A stretch of DNA of 64,000 bases, from assembly GCA_030737875.1 (NCBI GenBank), contig CM060912.1:876765199-876829198 (forward strand). The letters run 5' to 3'. Below are positions 12,204 to 24,383 of this stretch, in pieces. Made by a program: the position numbers and the translations under genes. The stretch's first letter is position 1. Each line of letters starts with the position of its first letter. The stretch is from Allium sativum (Eukaryota; Streptophyta; Magnoliopsida; Asparagales; Amaryllidaceae). The notes below the pieces were generated by a model. The model searched no databases. It saw only the letters and a list, made by a program, of their open reading frames with translations, and was not told the origin of the DNA.

Positions 12204-12401
12204 GCCCTAGGCTTTGCAACCATCAGGCAGTGGGCTAACCTCCCACCGTGACATCCAGTGATACCTCAGAACTGATTTTACGGCCAGCCTCTCGACTTCA
12301 CAACCAACCCACATTGTCGGGAGATGTAGGGGTAAGAGTCTCCCGTTCGCCACCAAACGCGAAGCGAGAACCCCCTATCATCCGTACCAATTAAGCAACC
12401 A

Positions 12402-12413
12402 GCTCTGATACCA
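12402..12413 (-). other. F primer-binding site (tRNA-Met initiator)
   Basis: Minus-strand TGGTATCAGAGC begins two bases after the end of the 5' LTR (12416). This matches the 3' end complement of plant initiator tRNA-Met, used by chromoviruses and many copia elements. Confidence 0.9.
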
Positions 12414-12415
12414 AC

Positions 12416-15400
12416 TGAAACGACCCGCAAATCCGTGCTATCTGAGTTGACTAAATACACCACACGTCCAACTCAAATTGCACAGAAATACGACTCATTA
12501 TTAGAAAGAAGTTAGAGGATGAGAAATAGAAAGAAAGAAATATTAGAATAGAAGAAAAACGAAGATCACAAACTCACAGCGGAACGAATAAAATATATTA
12601 TATAACATAAGCTTCGAAATACAAATCTGTTTTGTACATATATACATACCATCATCAGAGTACACATAACATTTGATCCAGCGGAAGTAACTCTAAATAA
12701 CTAACGTTGAAGCCTCCTGCTTCAAGCTCCTCCAAGTGTATCTGTAAAAGCCTGAAACACTTGACTGCCCGTACAAATTTGGGCACCCAAGAGTTTAGGG
12801 AAAACAAAACAAAATAAACTCTGGGTCAGTCATGGGACTGGTGTGAGTAAACTCCAACCACTTGTTTAACTTTCAAAACTCTTTTCGAAAGAAAAGATAA
12901 TAGTAAGACCAGCCCACACATAAACACGGACGGTTTTTTACCTTACTATAACCCAAAACACTTTGATACGAAAATCCAGTGATATTATAATAATGTCTAC
13001 ATCAAGTAAATAACCAAATAGCAGAACGCTTGCATCTCACGCTCCACATATATTATAAAATCAAAACCCGCATGGCGCTTATTGGAGATTGGATTTCCAA
13101 CATGACAAGGTATGGAACCACCTTTCGACTGTGTATCTCTAGAGAGGAATACACGGGGTTCAACAAGAACGTCTTGCAACCCGGCCCACACATGACCGAC
13201 CACTCATTTCGCTTGAGTGTATCGAATGCATATCACCCACGGTTGGACTCAAACCACCATTTCCCGAATGGGCAGAATCGATAGATTTAGAAACAAAAGG
13301 AATTTCTCTAGATAGGTGATTATACATCCTAATGGGTGCGACCCACATAGCCATGCTGCCTGTCCGATTTTTGTCCTTTCCCGGTTGCTGAGGCCTGAGG
13401 CTACGCATACTTACCATTCATTGATAACACAATCACTTTGAATGCCACATTGTCAGATCCGTTAATCACTGGTTGAGTTTGCACAAATATTCTGGATATT
13501 ATGCTAAGGGATAAATCCGTTGCAACCATATACATTCATACAGACCAATCCATTTGATCATTGGAAATACTCTGTCAGACATTCGTCCATTTACGTTCGT
13601 TCTAGGATTGAACGAAACCGAAGGCACCATTTCTATTTAATAGAAAAGCCCTTGCACTTTACTCCGTCTTCAATATATTCAGCATACTTGGTTCGCAACG
13701 CTTATGCCGATACGGAGTGGTTCTTCGGATAATAATCCAACCGGTCTCTCCATATTGACAACGATGGTCAAAACTTCGATAGTCTGTGATTTAACTATCG
13801 AATAAAAACAAGTGTTCATCCAAACATATCAAACAAATCACTGGGCTCTTTAATTAATATTTCATTAATTAAATCTCTTCTCCATTTCCTTATCAATATT
13901 TGTTAACCAAATATTTTCAATAACCATATTGACCCTTTACGCTATTTGGGAAACCATTTCCCAATATCAATTCCTTTTATTTTCTATATATTAGAAAATA
14001 TCTCTATTTGCAATTGAAAACAATTTCAATCCCTTATCTCTATCCCTTTTTGTTTACAACATTCGATTTTTATATTCACTTTACTATCGAATTCAATACG
14101 TCGATACAATGATTTCAAATTATCAAAATATCTTAAAAATATTCTAACTCCTTAAATTTCCGGAAAATTTTGCCATAACCTCCCCTGTATCGGGAGCATC
14201 AGGAAATTTCAAATAGCTTCCCGGTATCTTCCAATCTCAAAAAGAAAAAGAAAAAGCCAAGCGGCTTGCCGATACGGCGCATAAAACCCATATATGAATT
14301 TAAACATGTAACTTTTTGTCGAGCACATAAATTTAAATCTTCATATGCTTCATAACAAACCTGCTTACACATGTTCACCTGTTTTCAATTCAATTCAACT
14401 CAATCCATTCGTTTGAATTCAAATTTGAATCGTTTGAATTCGGTTTCGCTTAATTATTCTTTAATTAGCCCTTTTGCCTATTTCACTTCTTTGTTTGAAC
14501 ATAACATGTTCAAATGAAATGTTTAACTTGCTCACGACCAAATTGAATTTCAATTTTAATTCTAGTTCTCCTTTCTATTTCGAATATAAATTTTCAAATC
14601 GAATTAAACCCCAATATCCATTCGAAATCTCCTTAACTAATTTCTATTCAATTTAGTTAATTCTATTCAATAAATCAAAAATCTGGTTTCTGTTTCAAAA
14701 ATCATATTCATTTACACAACTTGAATTCGCATATATTTTACAACTCAACTCTGAAATTCTCTAAATAGAAACTTCGGATTTTATTTGCTTAAAATCCTTT
14801 TATAAAATAAAATAAACCGTTATGGTTTTAAAACGATTCTGGCGCTGCTTTTCTGAAAATTTGATTTTGACATAACTCAAAATCTATACGACGAAATTCA
14901 GATTTTTCTCCTTCATTAGAAAACTATTATCAAACCGGTCCTGACGTTTCTTGTTTCAAAGAATTCCGACTTCAATTGAGTTCTGTATATTCAATTGAAG
15001 TTCGAATCGCCATTTTACGAACTGCAGCGCTGCGGCGAGTTCGTTTTAATTATATTTATATATATAAACTTTTAAACTTCGTTAAAATGAATTCAACTCT
15101 ATTTAGCTCTATTTGAATTCCTTGATTCAAATTCCAATCTCACTTTTGAATTCTATATTTCAAATTCCAATTCCTTTTCTATTTGATATTCAAATTCAAT
15201 ACTTAAATTTCTATTTGAATTCCCTATATTCAAATTCTAGACTTGAATTCATTTGAATTCTCTTATTCAACTTTATTTTTAAATTCCATTTTAACTTCTA
15301 CATTCCAATTTCTATATTTGAATTCTATTGGAATTCAAATATTCAAACTCCTTTTTAAATTCTATATTCAGAATTCCATAATTTAAAACCTATTTGAATT

Positions 15401-18393
15401 TCATATTCAAATCCCATAGATTAAATCTTATTTGAATTCAATTTGAATCCCTTATATTCAAATTTCATTTTCCATTTGAATTCTAATATTCAAATTCATT
15501 TCCAGCCCCATTTGAATTCTAATCTTCAAACTCATTTTTAACACCATTTGAATTTCTTCACTCAAATCCATTTGAATTCCCTTGAATTCAAATTCCATTT
15601 CAAAACCATTTGGATTTCCTATTTTGAAATCCTATTTGAAATTCTATTTCCAATTCTACTTTGAAATCCTATTTTCAAAGTTTATTTCAAATTTTATTTT
15701 GAAATCTCATATTCAAATTTCTACTTGAATTTCTGTATTCAATTCCATGTTCAAATTCAACACTTGAATTTCTATTTCAAATCTCTATTCAAATTCATAT
15801 TTAAATTCCATTCAAATCTCTATTCAAATTTCACATTTTGAATTCTTCTTTGAAATACTATATTTCAAATTCTATTCAATTCTTCCTTGAAATTCTATAT
15901 TTCAAATTCTATTTTGAAATTCTACATTCAAATCTCTATTTGAATTTCTTATTCGAATTCAAATTTTATTTTAATTTCTTGAATTCAAATTCTATTTTTC
16001 ATTCAAATTTCGTCTATTCAAATCCTTTTTGAACTTCTATTTGAATTTCTAATATTCAATATCCTTTTAAAATTCAAATATTTAAACTCCCTTTAAAATT
16101 CAAATGTTATACTCAAATTCCATTTGAGTTATATATTTAAAAATTCCATTTCACATCCTATTTTGAAATTTCATTTCAAATCCCAATTTCACGCTTGTAT
16201 TTCTATTTTTGAATTATCAAATGATAATTCTTTTCACTTCATTTACGACTTCGTTATAAAAGAACTATTTATAAACTTCGTTTATAAAGAAACTACTCGT
16301 TTTATTTTTCAAAAACAAGTTTTATCTTATTCCATTTAAAAATTCAAATTCTATTTAAAAATAGAATTTTTCCCCTTTTTAAATCTCCAATATCCTTTCA
16401 CGATATTTTTAAATATCATTACTTAAGCCAGTGATATTTAAACACACAAAGCATCGAATTATTTATTTTTCTAACACATCATATATAACAATATATATGC
16501 AAACAAATAAACAAACAGATAATATTTTTTTTTGAGGAATCCAGTTGGATTCCTCTAACCTGTTTTCCTGCATCCACAGATGTTAGCACATAAATAATAC
16601 CCATTCTGCTTCGTGGCAGAATATCGCGGTATAGAAGGTCATCCACTAATCATAGCGTGGGGCGTATAGGGTAATCATCCGCTATGAAACTGCGGGCATC
16701 CGCTAATGAGACTGCGGGAATCCAACCAATCAATCAACCCAATATATATATATATATAATAGCCTAAATAACTAATATATATAAAACAAGCAGAAAAATC
16801 CAAACAAGCAACAACAATTATTTTTAACGAAATAAAAATAATTAAATTAAAAGGTGAGTGAGATTTACTCACCGTGATTTTAATTCGATCTTTTCCGCTT
16901 CCAATTTAAATCCTGATTATGCAACCCTCAGCTACGAATGACTCGACTGACTTTGTTCGGTAAAATCTCGTATACCCTTAACATAACATTTCTTAGTTAA
17001 TACGAAAATATATATACATATGCATTTATAAATTTGATACCATTTTAAATAAATTCAAAATGCCATTAGATACTTTAATTAAACATACTTAGTACATTAC
17101 CTTAAGCTTGCTCCTAAACCTTATTGACTGAACACCAGTGCCTTATCTTTGTCAACCGCCCTTGCTGTTCGAACACAGTCCTCCTCATATATACACCTGT
17201 AGCATTCGAACATGGGCTATCACCTCGTCACCCACTGTCCTTATCATCACCATGGTCGATTTCCCACTCCTCCGACCAAAACGAATAGCGTCGAACTCAT
17301 CAATCTCCCACTTCGCGAGCCATGAACCATCGCACTGCTCCTGACCGACCCCTCTGACGATCACACAAACTCCGATGCGAACCCTAAGTCATCGCATCGT
17401 TTAACAGTATCCAATACCCCCTTCACAAGCTCGCCTCGTTGATGTCGATTCTCGTGACATTGATTGGCTTCGGAGTTAGTCGATTTCACTGAGGGACTTT
17501 GAAATTGGAGTGGGAGTTTCCACTTGAAGCTTGCGGATTCGGTATGATTTCATTTAGGCTTGAACTCGATTTTGATTAGCAAAAGGAGCGGCCCTTTTTA
17601 TTTTACTTCCAGAAGAGGATTAAAGGAAATAAATGGAAGGGGATGTCGTGATTTTAGAGGAAAGGGTGCGGATATATCCATTGAAGCTTTTGAGTTCGAT
17701 TTTTGCTGAGGACCCAAAATGAATTGAAGCGGAAGGAGTGTCGCAATTTATAGAAAAGGGGGAGGGAACAAATTCGTACTCGCCATTAATTTATGTTTTC
17801 CTGAATATCAAATGTGAACGACAGGAATTTGTGCTCGAGGAAGAAATATAGGGTGGCTTGATTTCTTTAGGTCTGCGTTTTGAGATTTTAGGACAGACTA
17901 GGTCGGCTGCATTTCTTAAAATATTGACTTTGAGTTAATTGAGCTAATCTTTGTTTTTAAGGTAAAATATCTCCTGTTTCGAATCTCTATTTAAACGCAA
18001 CAACGACGCCTACAAGTTATACCGTTATTCTGAACTTGACGGATCCGATTTTTGAATCTTAGTTTGAACGTATATACGAAATAATCATATCAGATTGATA
18101 TGATATGATTTTAAACTCAAAACGAACAAATGCTTGCAAATAAATTATTATTTTAAATTCAAATAGAATTTATATTGACCGACTGAATTGTTTTTGATTC
18201 AAATTTTTTTTTTTACCCATGAATTCAATTACTATCATTTCTTATTATGATATCTGATATATTCAATATTAATTCATATATCAATTATTAAATCGATAAT
18301 TCAATATAAAGATTGATTATATTATCTGCTCATTATTTAAAATAAATATTAAATATTCAAAATAAATCGACTAGAAAAATCCGGGTCGTTACA
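12416..18393 (-). repeat. F 5' LTR (right copy)
   Basis: Same content and order as the left LTR, offset by about 7,288 bp, with scattered substitutions (for example 13124 region, 13259 region, 14091 region) and a longer TA run near 16743. Hairpin H2 is 12827-12840, H1 13596-13616, candidate acceptor 12742, donor 16872. Confidence 0.92.
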
Positions 18394-18398
18394 TTCTC
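18394..18398. repeat. Target-site duplication of element F (right)
   Basis: TTCTC, matching 5123-5127. Sequence of solo LTR A resumes directly after it with CCTGTAG. Confidence 0.9.
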
Positions 18399-18737
18399 CC
18401 TGTAGTCCTCTCCCGTTTCTGGTTCATACCGGGGTGTGAGGCTCGCGAAGTATTGTTATAAACAAAGCTATGCTAACTAAAGCTATGTTTTGATCATCAA
18501 CCACAAAGCTCTTCTTTTCAAAAAAAAGCCTTGATCATTTGCATCTTAGCATGCCACATTGTCAACCCATACGATACCATTGATTTCAGCCAATATATAA
18601 CCTTAAGCTCGTACGTCTCAGAGAAGGATGTTAAGCAAGAGAATAAATTCTCTGCCGCCAAACAGATATATATTTAGCAGAGATCAATGAATACAGCATA
18701 AAGGAATACAACGTCAGACATACCATCCATTTACAAG

Positions 18738-18758
18738 TCCGTTCTGGGTCTGAACGAA
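18738..18758 (-). other. Conserved LTR hairpin H1 (family A copy)
   Basis: Minus-sense stem TTCGTTC/GAACGGA (one T-G wobble) with loop AGACCCA. Identical loop and near-identical stem in B at 56487-56507. Confidence 0.6.
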
Positions 18759-18860
18759 ACCGGAGACACCTTATTCCTCGTCCCATATGTCCAATACAGG
18801 AGAGAGGTCATCACATATCCATCGATCTCCAAGTACATTTGGACGATCACCACTTATTAC

Positions 18861-18887
18861 CTTGTCTTGGGATGCCTCCCAATCAAG
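18861..18887 (-). other. Conserved two-part hairpin H4 (family A copy)
   Basis: Stem CTTG/CAAG, a small internal loop, then stem TTGGG/CCCAA with a 6-base loop. B has CTCG/CGAG for the outer stem at 56392-56419, a compensatory T-A to C-G change, while the inner stem is unchanged. Confidence 0.55.
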
Positions 18888-20039
18888 ACATCAGTAATCA
18901 TCCAAATGATGTGAAGATATCCGGTCTTCAACCACTGTCTTCATCTTCGACTTATAATCGTCGTAGTAATTATTCAGAATGGGTTGAACCCGGTCTTTCC
19001 GAATAACTCGTGTATTTGATAATCAATAATTAAGTGCTATAGAAACACATCATACGCCTCATTCCAATTCAGAATATTTTTTTAAATAAATAATCACATT
19101 ATTAGGGAAAGGTTCCCATTAATTTTATCAAAGATAAATTCTTTTAAATTTATTCTTTAATCTTCTTTTTAAAGATTCATTAAAACTCCAGTTTGGTTTT
19201 AATATCAAAAATCATTACTTCATGATTATTGAACTTTAAAAAATTAATCTTGTCTTCAACTGGGTTAAAGAACCAATGTCATCTAGAAAACAGTTCACGA
19301 TAAACCCAAAATCATCTTCCATTAAATATGGAATTTTCACAAAAATCAAATCAATATAAATTTCCGTATCTGACTAATAATACGAATGGAACAGCGGCAA
19401 AGCCTTTTATATTCCATATATAATAATGGTCTTCCTTTACAGAAGCTCATCTCGATTATTATTAAATCGAATTCCCTTCAATTCCAATTTAATATATTAA
19501 GTTGGAAAACTTTATTTTGGAAATTTTCCATTAAATCTTAATAAAAAGATTTATAATTCTCAAATCATATCTTCACTGTTAATTGGGTTAAAGAACGAAT
19601 GTCGTTAAAAACACAGTTCACGATAAACCCAATTCACATATCATTTTATTCCAATTACGAAATATAATTGGAAACTCTAAAAATCTTAATTAAAAGATTT
19701 ATTCTTTTCATATGGGGTTTAAGAACAGTGTTATTTAAGACACCATTCACGACAAACCCAAAAATCCAATCTATTTTATTTAATTCCAATTAAATTCTAA
19801 TTAATCGGAACACTCCATTAAATCTTAATTTAAAGATTTATTCTAGTTAGTTCATTTCGATAAAAATATATTTTTATCTTTACGAAATTGGAATTTTTCA
19901 TCCAAATTGTTTTCAAATCATTTAATATGAATTTACAAAAAAAAAACATCATACTTTTAATAATTTTTTTACGGCCTTTATAGTCGGTTTCCAATAACGG
20001 CCACCGAACTGCATCCATAGCGACCTTCTTCAAATTTGA

Positions 20040-20260
20040 TTCAAATTTGATTTATACATAATTCCAAATCAAACTGTTAGATATCAAAACTCTTATATTC
20101 ATTGGAAAACTCTTTTCGATACGAACCCAACGGTTCCGATTTTAGGAAAATCCGACGGTCGGATCTCCCGTTACATCAATTTGAAGTTAATGGTCGAAAT
20201 TCGCAAACGATCGCTACGCGGCGCGTTCTATTCAGGCCACTAAATATATATAATATAGTG
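20040..20260 (-). repeat. Conserved LTR module, second copy (A)
   Basis: In the minus sense this holds GCGCCGCG, a TTCGACCATTAACTT stretch, GGAGATCCGACCGTCGGAT and GAACCGTTGGGTTCG. It aligns with B at 55080-55270 and 62455-62650. A TA microsatellite follows at about 20262-20287. The open frames here are conserved only because the LTR is. Confidence 0.7.
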
Positions 20261-21099
20261 TGTGTATATATATATATATATATATATTTCACCGATTTCC
20301 ATTTAAAACGTATTTTACAAAATATTTATAAATTCGTTTTAAAACGATTTCGACTCCATTTTCAATTTTAAATCAAAATTGAATATTCTATAGCTTTACC
20401 ATATTAAAATAGTAATATTTCCAAAATATTAGATTTTGAAATCATTTCTTTTTGATATTCATTATAAAATGAATAAAATCGATTGATAAATCTGTTCGGG
20501 TTAAAAACGGCGTTTTTATACTAAACCGGGCTTCATATTTTTATATTCTTGTGTCCATCCAAAGATGGACATAAAAATCATAATTTTATTCTTCACTAAA
20601 TTTATTTAAAATACTCTTTATTTTAAAATATTCTTTATTTTAAAAGATTCTTTATTTTTGAATATTCTTTATTTAAAACATTCTGAATCGGAATGCGACT
20701 CAATCAGTTACCATATAATTTCAGTTATATGGATTTTTGTACATCGCATGTATATAATAATAATGATACATAATCATTAAACAGTCCATTTACATCCAGA
20801 GTGAAACTTACAACTGTGTGAGCATTAAAATAAATAAATAATGCTCATCACAGACTGTCAATCCATCGATTGACATATAACTAAATATTGGGACTAGTGT
20901 ATGTCAAATATCATCCCGATACCCGTGTGAGGTTTTCAAACGACAACAGTTTGTATAAATAAATCATTGGTTAATAATTTTAACCAATTCTAATTCTGTT
21001 TGAATTATTTTCTATTTAACAAATTTTCACTTTTTAAATTATAAATAAATATTTATAATTTAATTTCAATTTCCATATTGACATTACCATTATTTTAAC

Positions 21100-22650
21100 T
21101 ATCATGATAAAAATGACATTTTTATTTCAACATAACATTTTCTAACAAAATGACATATTTATTTACAAAATATAATATAACTAAATGACATATTTATTTA
21201 CAAAATATAATCTAACTAAATGACATATTTATTTACAAAATATGTTCTAACTAAATTACATATTTTCTAATTTTAATGACAAAATAAAAAGACAATTTTG
21301 TCATATGTACATACTTATAATTCTAGTGACAAAGTAAAAAGATAATTTATTTACATGACACGTTTCAATGTTTAAATGACAAATAAAGAAGTGTTATTTG
21401 CATAACATGTTCAATGTTTTCTAGTGACAAATAAAAAGATAATTTTTATTTGACAACAATTCTATTTTAAACATGACAAATAGAAAGGATATTTTCATTT
21501 GTATAAAATTTCAATATTTAACATGACAAATAAAAATGAATATTTTTATTTGCATACAATTTCCATATTTACAATGGCAAATAAAAATGACTACTTTTAT
21601 TGTATATAAATTCAATGTTTAACTTGACAAATAAAAATGACTACCTTTATTTGTATACACATTCTTACATTAACATGTAACATAAAAATGATATTATAAT
21701 GTGTTTTACAATTCCTACATTAATATGTCAAATAAACATGATATTTTTATTTGTGTACAAATCTATTTTTAATATAACAAATAAAAAAGATATTCTTTTA
21801 TTTGTATGTAAATGTGTTATTAATATAACAAATAAAAATGATATTTTTAATTTGTTGACAATTCTAATTCAACATAAAAAATGATATTTTTATTTTGTTG
21901 ACAATTCTATTTCAACAAAACAAATAAAAAGGATATTTCTATTTTGTTGACAATTCTTTTTCAAAAAAATGATATTTTATTTTGTTGACAATTCTATTTC
22001 AACAAAACATAAAAATGATAAATTCATATTGTTAACAATTCTATTTTAACAAAATGAATAAAAGTGGTAATCTTCATTTTGTTAACAAATATCCAATTCA
22101 GCAAAGTTGATGTTTTTGGTTTTAGCACAAATCTATTTAACAAAAAATTTATTTTTGTTTTAATTATTTTATTTCAACAAAAATGTTATTTTTATTTTGA
22201 CAATCTTATTTAAACAAAAATGTTCATTTTTGTTTCAACTATGTTATTTTGACAAAAATGACAAATTTGTTTCAATAATTTTATTTTGACAAGAATGTCA
22301 ACTATTCTATTTTGACAAAAATGTCAATTTTGATTCAACTAATTATACTTTGACAAAATTTGTTATTCTTGTTTCAACTATTTTATTTTGACAAAAATGT
22401 CAACTATTCTATTTTGACCAAAATGTCAATTTTAATTCAACTAATTATATTTTGACAAAATTTGTTACTCTTGTTTCAACTATTTTATTCAACAAAAATT
22501 GGAATTTTTGTTTTCAACTTTTTTATTCAAAAAAAATTGATATTTTTGTTTTCAACTATTTTATTCAACAAAAATTGATATTTTTGTTTCAACTATTTTA
22601 TTCAACAAAAAATGATATTTTTGTTTCAACTATTTTATTCAACACAACAA
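21100..22650. repeat. Degenerate TTGACAAAAATGTCAA-type dyad repeat (A)
   Basis: About 1.5 kb of units such as TTGACA-AAAA-TGTCAA, ACAAATAAAAATGATATTTTTATTTG and later TTCAACTATTTTATTCAACAAAAATTG. Many units are inverted repeats of 6-12 bp arms. It occupies the candidate LTR intron, the same relative place as the different repeats in B, C, D and F. Confidence 0.8.
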
Positions 22651-22793
22651 TCATCAAATCAATAGATCTACATAACAATATCAATCCCAGATAAAATCAC
22701 GTCTAACAATCAATAGAATTTAAAAGTGTATTGGTAATAACACAATCATAATTAATTAATTTTAATTATATATAAAAAAATAATAGAATTCTC

Positions 22794-22795
22794 AC
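22794..22795 (-). other. Candidate 5' splice donor in LTR A
   Basis: Minus strand CCAAG|GTGAGAATT. It directly follows the exon-like island (in LTR direction) and precedes the repeat block, as in the other LTRs. Confidence 0.4.
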
Positions 22796-23049
22796 CTTGG
22801 TCGGTTTCAGAAATCGTTTTTATAACGATTGTTTTTCACTAAATTAAACCGTGTGTATAATTTAATCAAATTTTGTAGCTTGCACTGTTTCTATTCATGT
22901 CCGTTCCTTGTTGTAGAGCTCATTTTCAAGAATCCAACGCATTTTTGTTTGTCGAAATCTGATCATCTGCGAGTAAGTTATGATAGTTTAAAACTTATAC
23001 ATATTAATTTAATTAACTAAAGCAAATAGGAAAATTAATCACTTTATTT

Positions 23050-23460
23050 AAATTAAAGCACCCCTCCCCCAATCCCCTTTTTTCTTCGTCATTACTGAAA
23101 CCCTACTTTGTCCTTCACCGATTCAAAACTTCCACCGTCTCCGCTTCCACAAGCTGTCGTTCTCCGTTCAACTAGTACCACCGGCAAGCTCTTCGCGTCG
23201 TCATTCATCTCCGGTCTTCCTAGAGAATTCGAAGGCCCTACGTGGCTTGGATCTGCACTCGAACGACGGACGTTTCAAAGGAAATTCCGACCGCCTCAAC
23301 ACCCCTTCGCCGATCACCTCCGTTCAGATCCTAAAACTCAACCTCCTCTTCATTTTTGCCTTTGGGATGATAATTTAATTCTCTACGGTTTTGAAATGAT
23401 TAAGGCTTAAAGTTGGGAGCGTCGGGGCCATTGATGGAGAAGATAACGGCTGTATGTTTA
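23050..23460. other. Gene-like, less AT-rich island in LTR A
   Basis: C-rich on plus, with a stretch resembling a plant 5' leader and a 100-codon open frame that lacks an ATG start. No protein domain was recognised. By position it corresponds to the first-exon island of the other LTRs. It may be captured host DNA or the LTR's transcribed leader. Confidence 0.35.
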
Positions 23461-24378
23461 AGATGGGCTAGGGTTTAGATTTTCCTAGGTATTTATAAAT
23501 AAATTAATTATTTAATCCTTTAATTCTTAAAAAAAACCCGATAACCCATATTAACTCCAAATCCAGCCCAGCGAACATTGCTCCTTGTCAAATACCCCCA
23601 TTACGGACATAATGCACTAGGTCTCATCAGCCCATTCAATCGTTTCAGCCCACTTTTCTTTATTTTAAAATATAATCCTTTAATTATTTAATTTAATCGT
23701 ACATTTAAATTTACCAGGGCCATATACTGACTCCAAAAATTACAGAAAAAATATATTTAGCTTTGTTTTGACGATATGGTCTTAACAAAATTAATTTCGT
23801 CGAATTTGGAGACCGTTTGAAAAATGGTCATTTTCTGGTCGATACAATTTAAATTTAAATTACCAAACACATTTAAATTTACTGTGCTCACATATTAATT
23901 TCAAAAATTATGAAAATTGGAATCTAACAATAATTTGACATTCCGGATCCAAGAAAAGTGGTTTCGTCGAAAACGGAGGTCGTTTGTAAAATGGCTATAT
24001 ATTATATTAAAATATATATATATACCATAGCGACTATTCTGAATTTTAAACTGGCTATAACTTTTTATTCCGCTATGAAATTTCAATTTTTCAGATCCGT
24101 TAGAAAGATACTTTTAAATAGATTTAAATATTTTTGGTTTAACTGAAATTCGATTTATTTTCAATCCGGTACATTCAGTCAAAGTTCAAATTCAAATTTT
24201 CAAACTAACACGCTATTTCTAAGTCCTGTTAAAACTAAAATAAATATATTCGTTCTAACTTCGATTTAAATAAAATTTTAATCGTTATTATTTAAAATAA
24301 GTTATTTTAAATATTAAAAATCCATTAAAATTCCCAAAATAAAATTTTTAATTGGTTCCAAAATTCCGGGTTGTTACA

Positions 24379-24383
24379 CTGCC
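24379..24383. repeat. Target-site duplication of solo LTR A (right)
   Basis: CTGCC, matching 4072-4076; element E sequence resumes with TAGTTTTATA. Confidence 0.85.

Larger units (their letters stand above)
11103..12415 (-). mobile_element. F internal region, non-coding
   Basis: 1,313 bp between the LTRs. In the element's direction it contains the primer site, a 219-bp inserted segment, a second primer-site-like copy, the leader hairpin, an AT-rich tract and the polypurine tract. It has no gag, protease, RT or integrase motif in any frame. It is homologous to the C interior (46879-48189) for the leader and the last about 60 bases. Confidence 0.9.
5128..18393 (-). mobile_element. Element F: complete non-autonomous giant-LTR retrotransposon
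   Basis: A 13,266-bp insertion with two LTRs of 5,975 and 5,978 bp, a tRNA-Met primer site, a polypurine tract and perfect 5-bp TSDs. The interior is only 1,313 bp and has no gag or pol coding. The LTRs differ at only scattered positions by eye, so insertion is recent. The LTR structure matches element C (opposite orientation): shared sequences include the GAGACCGGTTGG block, the cccgtac…gggcaccc block and the leader hairpin. It falls in the size class called LARD, but the LTRs make up about 90% of the element. Confidence 0.92.
4077..24378 (-). mobile_element. Solo LTR A, about 7.0 kb, split by element F
   Basis: The minus-strand LTR begins TGTAACAACCCGG (24378 leftwards) and ends at 4077 with a TG changed to TA. 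It has no interior, no primer site and no polypurine tract next to it. Both ends are flanked by CTGCC, so it is a solo LTR left by LTR-LTR recombination. Subtracting the 13,266-bp F insertion and its 5-bp duplication leaves about 7,031 bp. It belongs to the same family as B: the first 100 bases, the TTCGTTC/GAACGGA hairpin region, the ACTGATG region and the final TAGTCGATTTAGCGATCGAT-like stretch all align with B on the opposite strand. Confidence 0.88.
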
